This document shows, in pieces, positions 1 through 10,000 of a stretch of DNA of 64,000 bases; position 1 is the stretch's first letter, and every line of letters begins with the position of its first letter. The position numbers were made by a program, and so were the translations under genes. Source of the DNA: Venturia oleaginea (taxonomy: Eukaryota; Ascomycota; Dothideomycetes; Venturiales; Venturiaceae); assembly GCA_013176395.1 (NCBI GenBank), contig JABMLP010000038.1, positions 62,001 to 126,000 on the forward strand, written 5' to 3'. Below the pieces are notes generated by a model. The model saw only the letters and a list, made by a program, of their open reading frames with translations, was not told the origin of the DNA and made no database searches.

Positions 1-310
1 TTCTTCGCATTGCGCAGTTCGAATGGGTCCTGGAATCGCTCGCGCATAGCTTCAAACATATGCTCAGCAGTCAGTTTATCCAGTTCCATGCCTAGGGCAT
101 TGTGTAGAACTATGAGGGCATCTTTGGCACCGGCATCATCGTACTTTTCCTGACTGATCTTGTTGCGCATGTCCATATTCCAGTGCTTCCAGTCCTTTGC
201 GGGTAGACTTCTCTGACAGTTCATCCGGATTTGGGAGGCAGAGACTACTCTTTAGGTTTGAGAAGGAATCTTTGCTGCTACCGCCACCTTCTCCATTCAT
301 CAGTTGCTTG
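1..310 (-). pseudogene. Ty3/gypsy gag fragment (element G4, distal part)
   Basis: Minus-strand reading gives a retrotransposon Gag capsid segment. It contains an LPNPDELSEK stretch, then KHW, then a GAKDAL..MFEAMRERFQDPFELRNAK block. It aligns closely with the Gag of Gypsy-3 in this window (LPHPDLLTDK..KHW..NAKDAL..ERFADPFEKQNAKK). The reading changes frame near 193-196, so it is broken there. It runs off the left edge. The preceding coiled-coil part of the same Gag lies at 4284-4485, because Copia-1 has inserted between them. Family assignment rests on the alignment with the intact Gag at 60432-61910; the frameshift could be real decay or a sequencing error. Confidence 0.75.
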
Positions 311-410
311 TGACAAAAGGTAGATGAAGCAGACTGATTTTCGAATTGAGAGGCTGAGGGCCTCGTATATATACACGATGTGTCTCGTGCACAGACCAAT
401 TCATTTGACA
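311..410 (-). repeat. Copia-1 3' LTR
   Basis: This 100-bp repeat is nearly identical to 4184-4283. On the plus strand it starts TGACAAAAGG and ends TTTGACA. It contains a TATATATA box, which in the minus orientation is placed as an LTR promoter. It is preceded by the TSD GCTTG. At 100 bp it is at the short end for copia LTRs. Confidence 0.85.
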
Positions 411-1335
411 CCTCCCCTGCATGGAGATTCATAGTGTAACAAACAAAACTGGTGATCTGGCGATGTATAACGTAGCCCGGAGGCTGAAAAGATAAACTCT
501 GAAGCGTGGAGCTTGAAAAAATGACTGAAAAGTGGCCAGAATGGCTGAGTAAACTCCTTCTGAGAGGCGAGTGTACAGGATCTTTGAGTATACTGAGTAG
601 GTTTGAGAGGGTGAAAAAACTCTGCTGCTTTTCGAAGAAAAACCTCTGCTCAAGAGCCTTACAATGCGATGCTTTGAAGCCTTGAAAAGAGCTTAACAAT
701 GTAATAGATTGAGGCTTTGAAATGCTTTGAAATGAAGTCTTGAAATTGCTATACAATGAGGTCTTGAAATGAGGCCAAGCCTTTGAAAGAGAGATTGCTA
801 TCGAAGTCAGCGAAGATTGAGGGCTGAATATGTACAGATTGAATCGCTCCTTTTTCTCGGCGATGTCAGGGCACCCGTAGTCCATAGAGCGATAGCGAAT
901 ACCTGGACAATTGAGCCAAAAAAACGACCTGACACCGCCGAGAAGGTAGTTCTCGGCATGAGTTGTAGTTGTAGTTCCGCAAGCGATGCGACTTTGAGAG
1001 TGTGTATAAGCGGTACGACTTTAAGGATTGCACAAGCGATGCGACTTTGAGAGGTCTCGATCGAGAGAGAATATGTATTCTTCTTCCGCCCTAGATTCCA
1101 GCGAGGAGAGGTTGTTTTATGCTTGCAAGGCAGAGGAATTAAAACCCGTAGAGGAATGGTCGTTTTGTACGCAATTTAAGGGACTTGAAATTCGAAGAAG
1201 AGTGCTCGTTTTGTACGCAAGGTAAGGGACTTAAAACCCGTAGATTTGTATGTAGGAATTGAAACCCGTAGATTCGTATGTGGGAATTGAAACCCGAAGA
1301 AGAATGGTCTTGATAAGGCATAGGCTTCTGAACTT
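411..1335. repeat. Degenerate 3' region of Copia-1 with short tandem repeats
   Basis: This is the stretch where reverse transcriptase and RNase H would be expected. Instead it has imperfect tandem repeats: 'gcgatgcgactttgagag' units around 985-1055, 'gaattgaaacccgtaga' and 'gttttgtacgcaa' units around 1135-1310, and 'gtcttgaaatgag' units around 720-785. No recognisable domain was found on either strand. The open frames over it have low-complexity translations and look accidental. Confidence 0.6.
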
Positions 1336-1339
1336 TACA

Positions 1340-3680
1340 TCAAACCAGATAGGACAAAGAAGTGGTCTCGAAGCGGTCAACGTGAGCTGGATCAAAGCTA
1401 GTCTTGGTACATAGAGAGCGCGTCTTAGACCGTAGGTAATGAGAGAGAAAGCTGGGCCTGGATTGATTAATGGGTGTGGTTGAGATGGGGAGTTGATGAT
1501 GATAAGTGATAGGTTGGCGGCGCTTGATGGATTCGTCAGCGTGAAAGGTTGATGTACGAATGATGCGACCGTTTTCAAGCAAGACTTTGTAGATGCCGTG
1601 GCCATCGAAGCCAACGAATTTGCCTGCTAGGGAGCGATCTTTAAAGCATTTGGTCTTCCTTGTGATGGCCCAGCCGTTGCTACCAAAGATGAGCATATTG
1701 GAGACTGAGGGAGCAATGGAGGTCCAGGCCTCAAAGATGGTCATTGTAAGGCTGGAATGAGGTCCTAAGACGCGTATAAAGTTGGCGTAGGCATATGCGA
1801 GAGGCTAGTACTTGGTAGGAAGTTGTGAGGCAATCATCATAGGGTTTGCCATTGACGAGATGACGCCGTTGAAGCGCTCGGATCGAGGGTTTTGCTCAGG
1901 ATTATATGGAGTCATGCAGTGGTGAGTAATGCCCTGAGAGAGAAGTACGGCTTCATCTGCTGCTTTGACGTATTCTCCTCCATTGTCAGTCTGATAGAAA
2001 TGAATTCGCATAGTAGCAGTCTCATGGGTGAGCTTGAATTGCTGGAAGAGAGCAAACACCTCATCTTTATGCTTCATGAAATAGACCTCAGAATAGCCAA
2101 TATAGTCATCAATGAAGCTGACAACCCATAGTTCTCCGCGAAAACCAGGCGTTGGGTAGGGCCCAGTGACGTCTGAATGAATTAGATCGAGTTTGAAGCG
2201 CCCTCTCATGATGTGACCAGTGTGAGGTGTCCTCTTCACCTTCCCAAGCATGCAGGCTTCGCATGGAGGTTGGCGATCGATAGGTCGTGAGAGAACCATT
2301 CCTGTCACCATCTTTTCGAGAGTGCGAATGCGTGGAGTACTGATGTGTGCAAGCCTTTTATGCCAGAGTTGTAATGTATCTGAATTGATGGGTGCAAAAG
2401 ATAGGGGTTGACGGCGAAGATGGAGAGGAAAGACGCCATTGCCGCGACCGGTGGTGAATGTGAGCTTGTCTGGGATACAGAATTTGAAGCCTGATGTGTC
2501 AACTGAGAAGTTGACGCCTTTGGAGAGAAGTTGGTCAAAGGATAGCAGATTGACACCTGCCTCAGGGCAATGTTCGACTCCATGAAAGTCTACAGGGCGA
2601 AATGAGCCTTTGGTGGTGGTGACCCAGAGTCTGACTGTGCCTGTACCGATGACTTTTGCTGCAGAGCCAGAGAGACCGCTGAATTGACGCTGTTGGGATG
2701 GAGTAAGGGCGCGATATTCGACAAATGCAGAGCGAGCCCAGGTAAGGTGACGGCCGCAGGCGCTGCCAAGTAGCCATTGGTGAAGGAGATCAGTCCAAGG
2801 AAAGTCCTCTCGAGCCATTAAGGCGGTGACTTTCTTAGTATCTGGCTTCTTGGTGTCTTCGGTATTAGCGCGAGGTCTCTTCTGTTGATTCTTGTTGCCT
2901 CTCTGATTTCGAAAACATTCGTGCTTAGTGTGGAATGCGCGGTTGCATTTGGTACAGTAAGATGTGTGGAATTTGACTGTGTCACCGATGACTTCCTCGC
3001 TATACACACCTTTTCGCAGAAGGGAGGTTGGAATGGAAGGAATGGAGGGTTGAATAACTATTGCAGCGATTGTAGAGTGGGCATTGAGATGACTACGCTC
3101 TTCGTTCCTGACGCGATGAACGGTTTCTTCGAAGGAGATTGGGTCATCCTTTTCAGTCTTGAGGATGTTGGATAATGAAGGGTACTGGAAGCACGACGCC
3201 TGAGTTGAGTTCGTCGAAGGCGCGCATAATACGCCTGAAGTCTTCGGTGTAGGAAAGAAGGTCTGGAGAGTTCGAGTATGAGAGGCTGTTCTATTCCCTG
3301 TATAGTTCTGCGAAGGTGCCGGCGCCTTGAGGTCTGAATCTCCTAAGCAGCTCGTCGCAGAGCTTCTTAACAGTGTCGAACTTCGGATCCTTCACCCAGG
3401 ACTTGGCTTCTGTTCCGAGACGTGTACGAAGGGCGGAGAGAGCGAGTCTTTGTGATTTCTTCCATACGACCGATAAGTCTGGGGTTGTAGAGCTTCGAGT
3501 GGTGACGCCTTCGACAGTAGGAGGTGAGATAGGGTTGTCAAGGATAAGTTCAAAATCCTGATGGAGAAGATAGGTGTCCGCCAGTTCAAACCATGTGGTG
3601 ACCGAGTAACCATCCTGAAGTATTGGTATGTCTTTGAATTTGAAAGATCCAGAGCCGGATCCGGCTTGAGTTTCAGCCAT
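1340..3680 (-). pseudogene. Copia-1 gag-pol (Gag, zinc knuckle, protease region, integrase), broken
   Basis: The reading starts at the ATG at 3680 (MAETQAGSGS). Gag runs to a stop near 3291, continues open, then shifts frame near 3168. The next frame carries a CCHC knuckle (CTKC..H..C, about 2935-2900) and a copia gag-pre-integrase motif (LWHKRLAH..CEACMLGKVKR). The integrase core has its acidic residues in HSDVTGP, TDNGGEY and the ERFNG context. A TAG after LPTKY (about 1808) interrupts, and the same frame continues into TIFEAW..GFDGHGIYKVLL, typical of sequence after copia integrase. TAG for the expected Trp is a G-to-A change, CpA to TpA on the other strand, which fits RIP. RT is absent. 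Confidence 0.8.
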
Positions 3681-3887
3681 GAGTGTAGAATGAGAACGAA
3701 GACTTAGTGATTGTATCGCATCGTCGCAGTCGAGGAGAGTTGGCTTAAGTTTCAGCCATGAGTGCATGCCTGCTCACCGTCCTAGGGGGTCACGGAGACA
3801 TGGTCGAGAGATCTGGCTTAAGTTTCAGCCTTGATTGCATGCCTGCTCACCGTCCTAGCGGGTCACGGAGACATGATTGAAGACCAC
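3660..3887 (-). repeat. Copia-1 leader tandem repeats containing copies of the gag start
   Basis: A ~73-bp unit occurs at about 3742 and 3815 ('ggcttaagtttcagcc' followed by a shared 'gcatgcctgctcaccgtcc' block). A partial third copy lies at 3662. The part shared with the gag start encodes the ATG-GCT-GAA-ACT that opens Gag in the minus direction, so extra start-codon contexts lie upstream of the true gag ATG. Confidence 0.65.
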
Positions 3888-4169
3888 TTAGCTAATGCAA
3901 GGATTTGCATGAGCGATAGGAACCGTACGGGTGATGTTTCTGACGTGTAGGGGAACGAGAGACCTGAGAAGCGGCGTGAACAGGGCTTGTAGTAACTAGA
4001 AGCGCAATTGACGAGGTTCTGAGATTTGTCGTGTGCCTTGACGCGAGAGAGATCAGCGGGAGGGTTCGAATGGGTCATAGAAAGCCATTGGCCGCGTGGT
4101 GATTCAACACCAAGGAATCTGCTTTGCGTGGTAGGGTAAATTATATATGGGCACAGCGGTAGTGCAAGC

Positions 4170-4183
4170 CCGGGCTCATAACC
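4170..4183 (-). promoter_or_regulatory. Primer-binding site of Copia-1, initiator-tRNA anticodon-arm type
   Basis: Directly downstream of the 5' LTR in the minus direction is GGTTATGAGCCCGG. This is the reverse complement of the conserved anticodon stem-loop of initiator tRNA-Met (..GGGCTCATAACC..). Priming by a half-tRNA of this kind is established for Drosophila copia. That it works so here is inference from sequence and position. Confidence 0.75.
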
Positions 4184-4283
4184 TATCAAAAGGTAGATGA
4201 AGCAGATTGATTTTTGAATTGAGAGGCTGAGGGCCTCGTATATATACACAATGTGTCTCGTGCACAGACCAATTCATTTGACA
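4184..4283 (-). repeat. Copia-1 5' LTR
   Basis: This is the second 100-bp LTR, differing from 311-410 at only a few positions. It is bounded on the right by the TSD GCTTG (4284-4288) and on the left by the primer-binding site. In the minus direction it begins TGTCAAATG, and its terminal CA appears mutated. Confidence 0.85.
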
Positions 4284-4485
4284 GCTTGGTCAACTATTGA
4301 TTCTTGACCAAGGTCTCGTGGTGCTTGTCGAACCATTCTGCCTTCAGCTTTTCTACAGTAGTCAACTGTATTTCTAGGTCTGTAACGCGGGAAGTCAAGT
4401 CCGCATTGCGCGTCTCTGCTATGGTAGTTTCTGTCTGGCTGACTTCCAAATCATCTTTCAAGTTGGCTACTTGGGTCTGTAGAGA
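4284..4485 (-). pseudogene. Ty3/gypsy gag fragment (element G4, coiled-coil part)
   Basis: The minus-strand frame encodes a heptad-rich segment (QVANLKDDLEVSQ..TSRVTDLEIQLTTVEKLKAEW) ending at a TAG near the Copia-1 junction. The homologous coiled coil sits in the Gypsy-3 Gag just before the LPHPD motif. It is therefore the N-terminal neighbour of the fragment at 1-310, separated only by Copia-1. Its upstream end at about 4485 is fused abruptly to a piece of a Gypsy-1-family LTR. Confidence 0.7.
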
Positions 4486-4626
4486 AAAGGTTGGGGGTGG
4501 GCTTGCTTCGTATGCATTTGACTTGTGCTTGATTGTATCTAAGTAAAAGGTCGTTACTGTAGTAGGTTGAAGAAGCTCCTATGTGAGAAACATAACATGA
4601 GATAACCACGAAGAGAGAAAGGAAAG
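4486..4626 (-). repeat. Gypsy-1-family LTR fragment
   Basis: This is the reverse complement of Gypsy-1 LTR sequence corresponding to about 6541-6690. It shares the pieces 'actttcctttctctcttcg' and 'aagcaagcccacccccaacc' with a few mismatches. It is truncated at both ends: by the G4 gag at 4485 and by the solo element at 4627. No TSD is visible. It is probably a remnant left by recombination. Confidence 0.75.
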
Positions 4627-4797
4627 TGTGACGGCACGGCATATCCATACGAAGGCACAAGGCACTTCAGAACATGTCACCGAATTACACTTAGGATCTA
4701 AGGTAGAGAGGTAAGAGTTTGGTAAGGAAACTCCGACTAAGTAGAAAGTGCACGAGCCATAGCACGTGATTTTATTATCACGTGCCGTGCCGTCACA
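4627..4797 (-). repeat. Solo LTR or MITE, copy 1 (TGTGACGGCACGGCA termini)
   Basis: A 171-bp element with perfect 15-bp inverted ends TGTGACGGCACGGCA / TGCCGTGCCGTCACA. It starts TG and ends CA. A second copy in the opposite orientation is at 15300-15477. Only the right flank, CGGGG (4798-4802), belongs to the original target; its partner CCCCG follows the other copy. The terminal sequence resembles the Gypsy-3 LTR start (TGTGACGGCATGGCA), so a solo LTR is likely. A MITE cannot be excluded because of the long inverted ends. Confidence 0.75.
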
Positions 4798-4845
4798 CGG
4801 GGTCGCATACCCAGCTGCGCAGATGCTCTGAATAACTGTAACCCA
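4798..4845 (-). pseudogene. pogo transposase fragment (split from 15478)
   Basis: The minus-strand translation VIQSICAAGYATP matches the pogo-type transposase at 27780-27820 residue for residue. The continuation of that protein (PFIIY.GR..) starts at 15478, next to the other copy of the solo element. It is bounded on its other side by the 5' end of the (AATC)n element. Confidence 0.8.
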
Positions 4846-6450
4846 GAAAACAGCACACACAGCGAGAACCCAATTTTTGGAATTTACAGAAGTATCATCT
4901 AAAGATCATCAAAACACCTCTGCCAGTGGCCGCTCCGGCCTCTAGAGGCCATCGCGCGTCCCTCAGCGTCGATGAGATACCTCTAGAGTCGCCGTCGCTG
5001 CCACGGCAGAGCAAGCAGACGAATACATGAGCAAGCTACACGAACGATGCGTCCACCAAAGACAACAGCAACCATCTAGTCACTATCTCCCGGCTAGTCC
5101 ATCACCCCAGATGACACTGCAACGCTCCGAGTCGACGAGTCACTGCTAGAACGGCAATACCTTCAACACAACTCAAACACCAGACGCCCGGTGTGCAACA
5201 ATCGGCACCACACACCACTGCAACGACTAGACAACCTCTCCCAACGTCTTGGCAAACCGTCTTGCTACAAGCTGTTGCCCAGAGCCTTGAGTCTCTCCCC
5301 AAACTGTTGCCTCCCAGTTATGGCATTGGCAAGAGTAGGTGCGCGACACAGTAAGTAGTAAGGACGCATAGAAGGAGCCTATTGACGGCAAATCCCCTCC
5401 CTGTAAGCTAGCAGACGTAGCCTTGAGCCTCTCCCCAGACTGTTGCGTCCCAGTTATGGCAGTGGCAAGAGTAGGTGCGCGATATAGCAAGCAGGGAGAG
5501 CGACTAGCAGCAGATAGGCTCCGACTATAAGACGACAGGTCTACAACACAATCGGTGCGACACGATACGGCAGCTGCTAGAGAACCTCATCTACTATCGT
5601 CTCCGCAAACCGTCCTGCTGCAAGCTGATGTCCAGAGCCTTGAGCCTCTCCCCAAACTGTTGCGTCCCAGTTATGGCATTGGCAAGAGTAGGTGCGCAAC
5701 ACAGTAAGCAGTAAGGACGTATAGAAGCAGCTTATTGGCGGCAAATCCCCTCCCTACAAGCCAGCAGACGTAGCCTTGAGCCTCTTCCCAGACTGTTGCG
5801 TCCCAGTTATGGCATTGGCAAGAGTAGGAGCGCGATATAGCAAGTAGGGAGAGCGACTAGCAGCAGGTAGGCTCCGACTATAAGACGGCAGGTCTATAGC
5901 ACGATCGGCGCCATACAATACGGCAGCTACCAGACAGCCTCGTCCACGGGCATACCCGGAGTATCACACCCAAGCAGCGAAATCACGACTACGATGGTTA
6001 CTAGTGTCTCCAGCATCACACAACCAAATACACCGCCGCATAGGAATCTGGTGCAAGGCAACTTTCACAAGCAGAAACATACTTAGGGAACCCATTGGCC
6101 TTGAGGGATAAGGCGAAACAGATAGACAAAGCTGAGCATTAGAGGGAGACTGTAGGTAGAAGGATAGCGAAACACGAGGCATTGCCTCTTGAGTCTACAT
6201 AGCACAGATATACCAGCAGAATAACCAGTATCTACAAGAGCCAGCGGGCATTTGGAGATACTGGTTAAGGGAAAAGAGGGAGGACGGAGGGGACAGCTGG
6301 TCTTGTTTCAGTGAACGGGGCGAAGTGGGGCGCGGTGGATTATATAATCTATCACGTGTCGGCTGTCTGATGAAGTCCTCCTAACCGGACATAGCTGCCT
6401 GATTAAGCGGCTGCAACCGAGTAGGATAAAATCAATCAATCAATCAATCA
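4846..6450 (+). mobile_element. (AATC)n-tailed non-LTR-like element, copy A
   Basis: A ~1.6-kb repeat starting 'aaaacagcacacacagcg' and ending in 'ggataaaatc' plus an AATC microsatellite. It is nearly identical to 20874-22480 and inverted relative to 14010-15261. It holds a direct duplication of ~390 bp (each unit beginning near 'gcaaaccgtc', about 5259 and 5605). No coding domain is visible. Copies B and C have 13-15 bp target-site duplications, typical of target-primed insertion. Copy A has none: its head abuts the pogo fragment and its tail abuts the truncated Gypsy-1 LTR, so its right flank was lost or rearranged. Confidence 0.8.
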
Positions 6451-6931
6451 GTGTGGGAAGTGTGGGAAGAGCCAAGAGGTGTGGGAATACACCTTGGCAC
6501 CTAGAACCAGAAGGGTATATAGGGAGGACGTTGGACTGACTTTCCTTTCTCTCTTCGTGGTTATCTCATGTTATGTTTCTCACATAGGAGCTTCTTCAAC
6601 CTACTACAGTAACGACCTTTTACTTAGATACAATCAAGCACAAGTCATATGCACACGAAGCAAGCCCACCCCCAACCTTCATACTAACCGACAAGCGTTC
6701 AGGATTGATCTGAGGATCAAATCGGTTAGACGACAATTGAATTGGGAGATACATCGGACGGCTAGGATCTAGTGAGCCTCCAAAGAACCTGAGCAAGGAA
6801 AGGTACTTAAGGTAAGTACTTCCAGACTGATATTGCCCTTACCCCAAACCCGCGGACCAGAACAAGAGAACACAGGCGTCAAGAAGGTCTTGACATAATC
6901 AGCTGTGTTGAGAAACGAGTTCCCCGTAACA
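6451..6931 (+). repeat. Gypsy-1 5' LTR (5'-truncated)
   Basis: Homologous to 13087-13548, ending ..CCCCGTAACA. It carries a TATA motif ('gggtatatagggagg', about 6510) before the likely transcription start. A ~19-bp internal duplication ('gtgtgggaagagccaagag') is absent from the 3' LTR. Its first ~90 bp, as judged from the 3' LTR, are missing and replaced by the AATC tail. Confidence 0.8.
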
Positions 6932-7017
6932 CTATAACCACCCTCATCACGAGTAGAGGCGCAACAGTCAAACAGTCCTTCACATCATTTGTGAAGAAGA
7001 CAGTCAACATAGGCGAT

Positions 7018-10000
7018 ATGTCGACTGTAGGCGGGACCAACTCGGTTCCCAGCCCAGCACAGCAAGCGGCTATGCTCATGGAGCTGAAGGAACAGATGGA
7101 CCGCATGGAAGTCGAGTTAACAGCAAAGAATACTGAACTCGCCAAACTTAAAGGAGGTAGATTCATCAAGAGAGATCCCCCTGAGAGATACGACGGAAAC
7201 CGGGAGGGACTAAAGAAGTTCCTTACCCAGGCAGATTTGTTCATCGAGCCAACAAGGAAGCGCTACCAGAACCGGAAGATCAAGTCAAGTTTGTGGCAGA
7301 ACGACTGACCGGAAGAGCCTTCGATTGGTTCGAACCAAAGTTACGAGATTACCTGGACTACGATGCAAAGAAGCAGGACAAGGAGACCAGCAGACATTTT
7401 CGGAGACTACAAACACTTTGTGGAGAAGTTGAAGGAAATCTTTGGGAACGTGGACGAGGTCCGCGAGGCGGAGCGGAAGATCCAACTTATTACCCAGCGA
7501 GGGTCGGCGACACAGTATGCTTCAGAGTTCCAGCAGATATCCAGCAAGTTGAGCTGGGCCGACGGGCCACTCATCACCCACTACTACAAAGGACTGAAGC
7601 CACACATCAAGGACGACCTGATTCGAGTCAAGAGGCCCGAGACCATTCATGCATTCATGACCCTCACGATCGAGATCGACAACCGACATTACGAGAGGCA
7701 GTTGGAGCGCAAGGGCGCAATGCCAACGTTCATGAACCATGCACCAAGAAAACAAGACCAACCACAACAGCAGCGGCGACAGCAGCAACCTAATGCGAAG
7801 GTTCCTCGACAGCCACCATCGCAACCACACTGGGGAGATCCGATGGACCTCAGTGCAGCGAAGATACCCAGGATGCAATTCAACCCGAGAAACGAGAAGC
7901 GCTTCCAGGACCGAGCATGCTTTACCTGCGGGAAGAGAGATCACTTTGCGAAAGAATGCCCGAACAGGACGAGGCAGCTCAATGTGATGGAAGAAGATCG
8001 GTTAGATCTTCAGAAGGGACGAGATCGGTCAGATCCTCCCCAAGTACAGAATCAAGAGGATTCTCCCAGCAAGAGTCAAACAGACGGGACGTATGGAAAG
8101 GAAAGCCAACACGCCTGTTTGAGCTGGACGGCTTGTTATGACGAACATTGCAAGGTGCATATGTCTGACAAGCATGCTTCCGGATGGTATCCAAGGGAAC
8201 CACGGAAGAGGACTCCTTTGCGAAGGAAAGAGGCGGAGAGTCACCAAGCTCACGACCTAACGATGACTGTAGTGGACCAGGAAGACCGGATAACAAAGGA
8301 CCGTGCCCTCGTACCCAGACAAGAGCCACAGAAGGCCTGCGCAGTGTCGGAGTATGCTCAACACTTAGAGTTCCATGTGGTGGTAGACGGAAAGCGGATC
8401 AAGGCAATGATCGATTCCGGTGCCCATGCGAACTTCATAAGTAAGAACTGCGTCGAAAAACATGGATTCAAGACCAAGGAAAAGGAAGAGCCTTACCCTG
8501 TGCGAGCCTATGATGGAATAGTAAACGAAGACGGAACAGTGGAACATGAAACAACACCCCTGACCATCAGACTTCAGAGTCACTTTGAGGAGGCTGTCCT
8601 AGATGTAGTTGCAATGGATGGACACGAAATTATCTTGGGAGCACCGTGGCTTCGCAAGCATAATCCAAACATTGACTGGAAAGCGAGAAGTGTTGTCTTC
8701 TCAGATTGGTGTGGGACAACGTGCAGAAGAGCCGTTAGCAACCACATTCCGGAACATCACCCCAACGAGAGGAGTGAAGAGAACGAGAGGGTGCGTCACC
8801 CCAGAGTCTCGGATAGGACTGAGCAACCATCCAACGAAGAACGGCAGATCGCCGCCACCAATCAGATACCACCGGAATATCAAGGTCTCGAAGATGCATT
8901 CAGGGAATTGACAGACGACGAGAACCTACCAGACCATCAGCCATGGGATTTGGAAATATTGCTGAAGCCAGGTGCAAAGTTGCACTCGCAATCCATCTAC
9001 AGACTGAATGAAGCTGAGCTAAGGGAGCTCAGAGACCAGCTAAGCGACTTGCTGAAGAAAGGATACATTCGCGAATCCAAGTCACCATGTGGAGCACCAA
9101 TCATCTTTGTGGCGAAGAAGGACGGCACTAAGAGGATGTGCGTAGACTATCGACAACTGAACGACAACACGGTGAAGAACGTCTACCCACTACCACTGAT
9201 TGAAGAGCTCAAGGATCGACTTACGGGAGCCACACATTTCACCAAGGTTGACGTCAGGGACGCATACCATCGAATCCGGATCAAGGAAGGTGATGAATGG
9301 AAGACGGCATTCCGCACAAAGTATGGCTTGTATGAGTACTTGGTTATGCCATTTGGGCTCACCAATGCACCGGCAGCGTTCCAAGCAACGATAAACAACG
9401 CACTAAGGGACTTCATCGACAAGTTCGTGGTTGTTTACTTGGACGACGTACTCATCTACACCGAAGGAACGAAGGAGGAGCACACAGAGAAAGTCCGTGT
9501 CGTACTGGGAGCACTTTTGGAGAAGGGCTTCAGAGTAAAGCTCTCCAAATGCGAATTCTACACAGAGGACTTTGATTTCCTAGGATTCCGCATCATGCCA
9601 GGATTGATAGCAATGGACCAACAGAAGGTCAAGGCTGTCCTGGAGTGGCCACAACCCAAAACAGTCAGGGACGTACAGTCGTTCCTGGGGTTAGCCAATT
9701 ACTATCGCAAGTTCATCAAGAACCATGGCAGCAAGGCCAGGCCACTCACGGAACTTACGAAGAAGAACCAGGAGTTCAAATGGACAAGAGAATGTCAAGT
9801 AGCTTTCGATAGGATCAAGGCATCCTTTACAAGTTACCCAATCCTGATGATTTTCCAACCGGATCGGGTAATCATCGTTGAAACAGATGCATCAGACTTT
9901 GCCATTGGGGCATGTCTGAGCCAGAAGGATGAGAAGGGTCACCTGCATCCGATCGCATTCTACCCCAGGAAAATGATTCCTGCGGAACAGAATTACGACA

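Larger units (their letters stand above)
311..4283 (-). mobile_element. Copia-1: Ty1/copia LTR element with 100-bp LTRs, RT missing
   Basis: An LTR retrotransposon on the minus strand, bounded by two ~100-bp direct repeats (311-410 and 4184-4283). It is flanked by the 5-bp target-site duplication GCTTG (306-310 and 4284-4288). Inside are, in transcription order, a primer-binding site, leader repeats, gag, a CCHC knuckle, a gag-pre-integrase and integrase region and a short post-integrase segment. No reverse transcriptase or RNase H is visible. The last ~900 bp before the 3' LTR are degenerate or tandemly repeated. It inserted into the coiled-coil part of an older Ty3/gypsy gag, whose halves remain on both sides. 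Confidence 0.85.

Noticed and set aside
136..885. Long minus-strand frame of 249 codons
   Set aside because: It runs from the G4 gag through the Copia-1 LTR into low-complexity repeats; the translation is Ser/Phe-rich without domain and crosses an element boundary.
4846..6450. Helitron
   Set aside because: No CTRR end or 3' hairpin; there are 13-15 bp TSDs and a microsatellite tail in sister copies, which fit target-primed retrotransposition.
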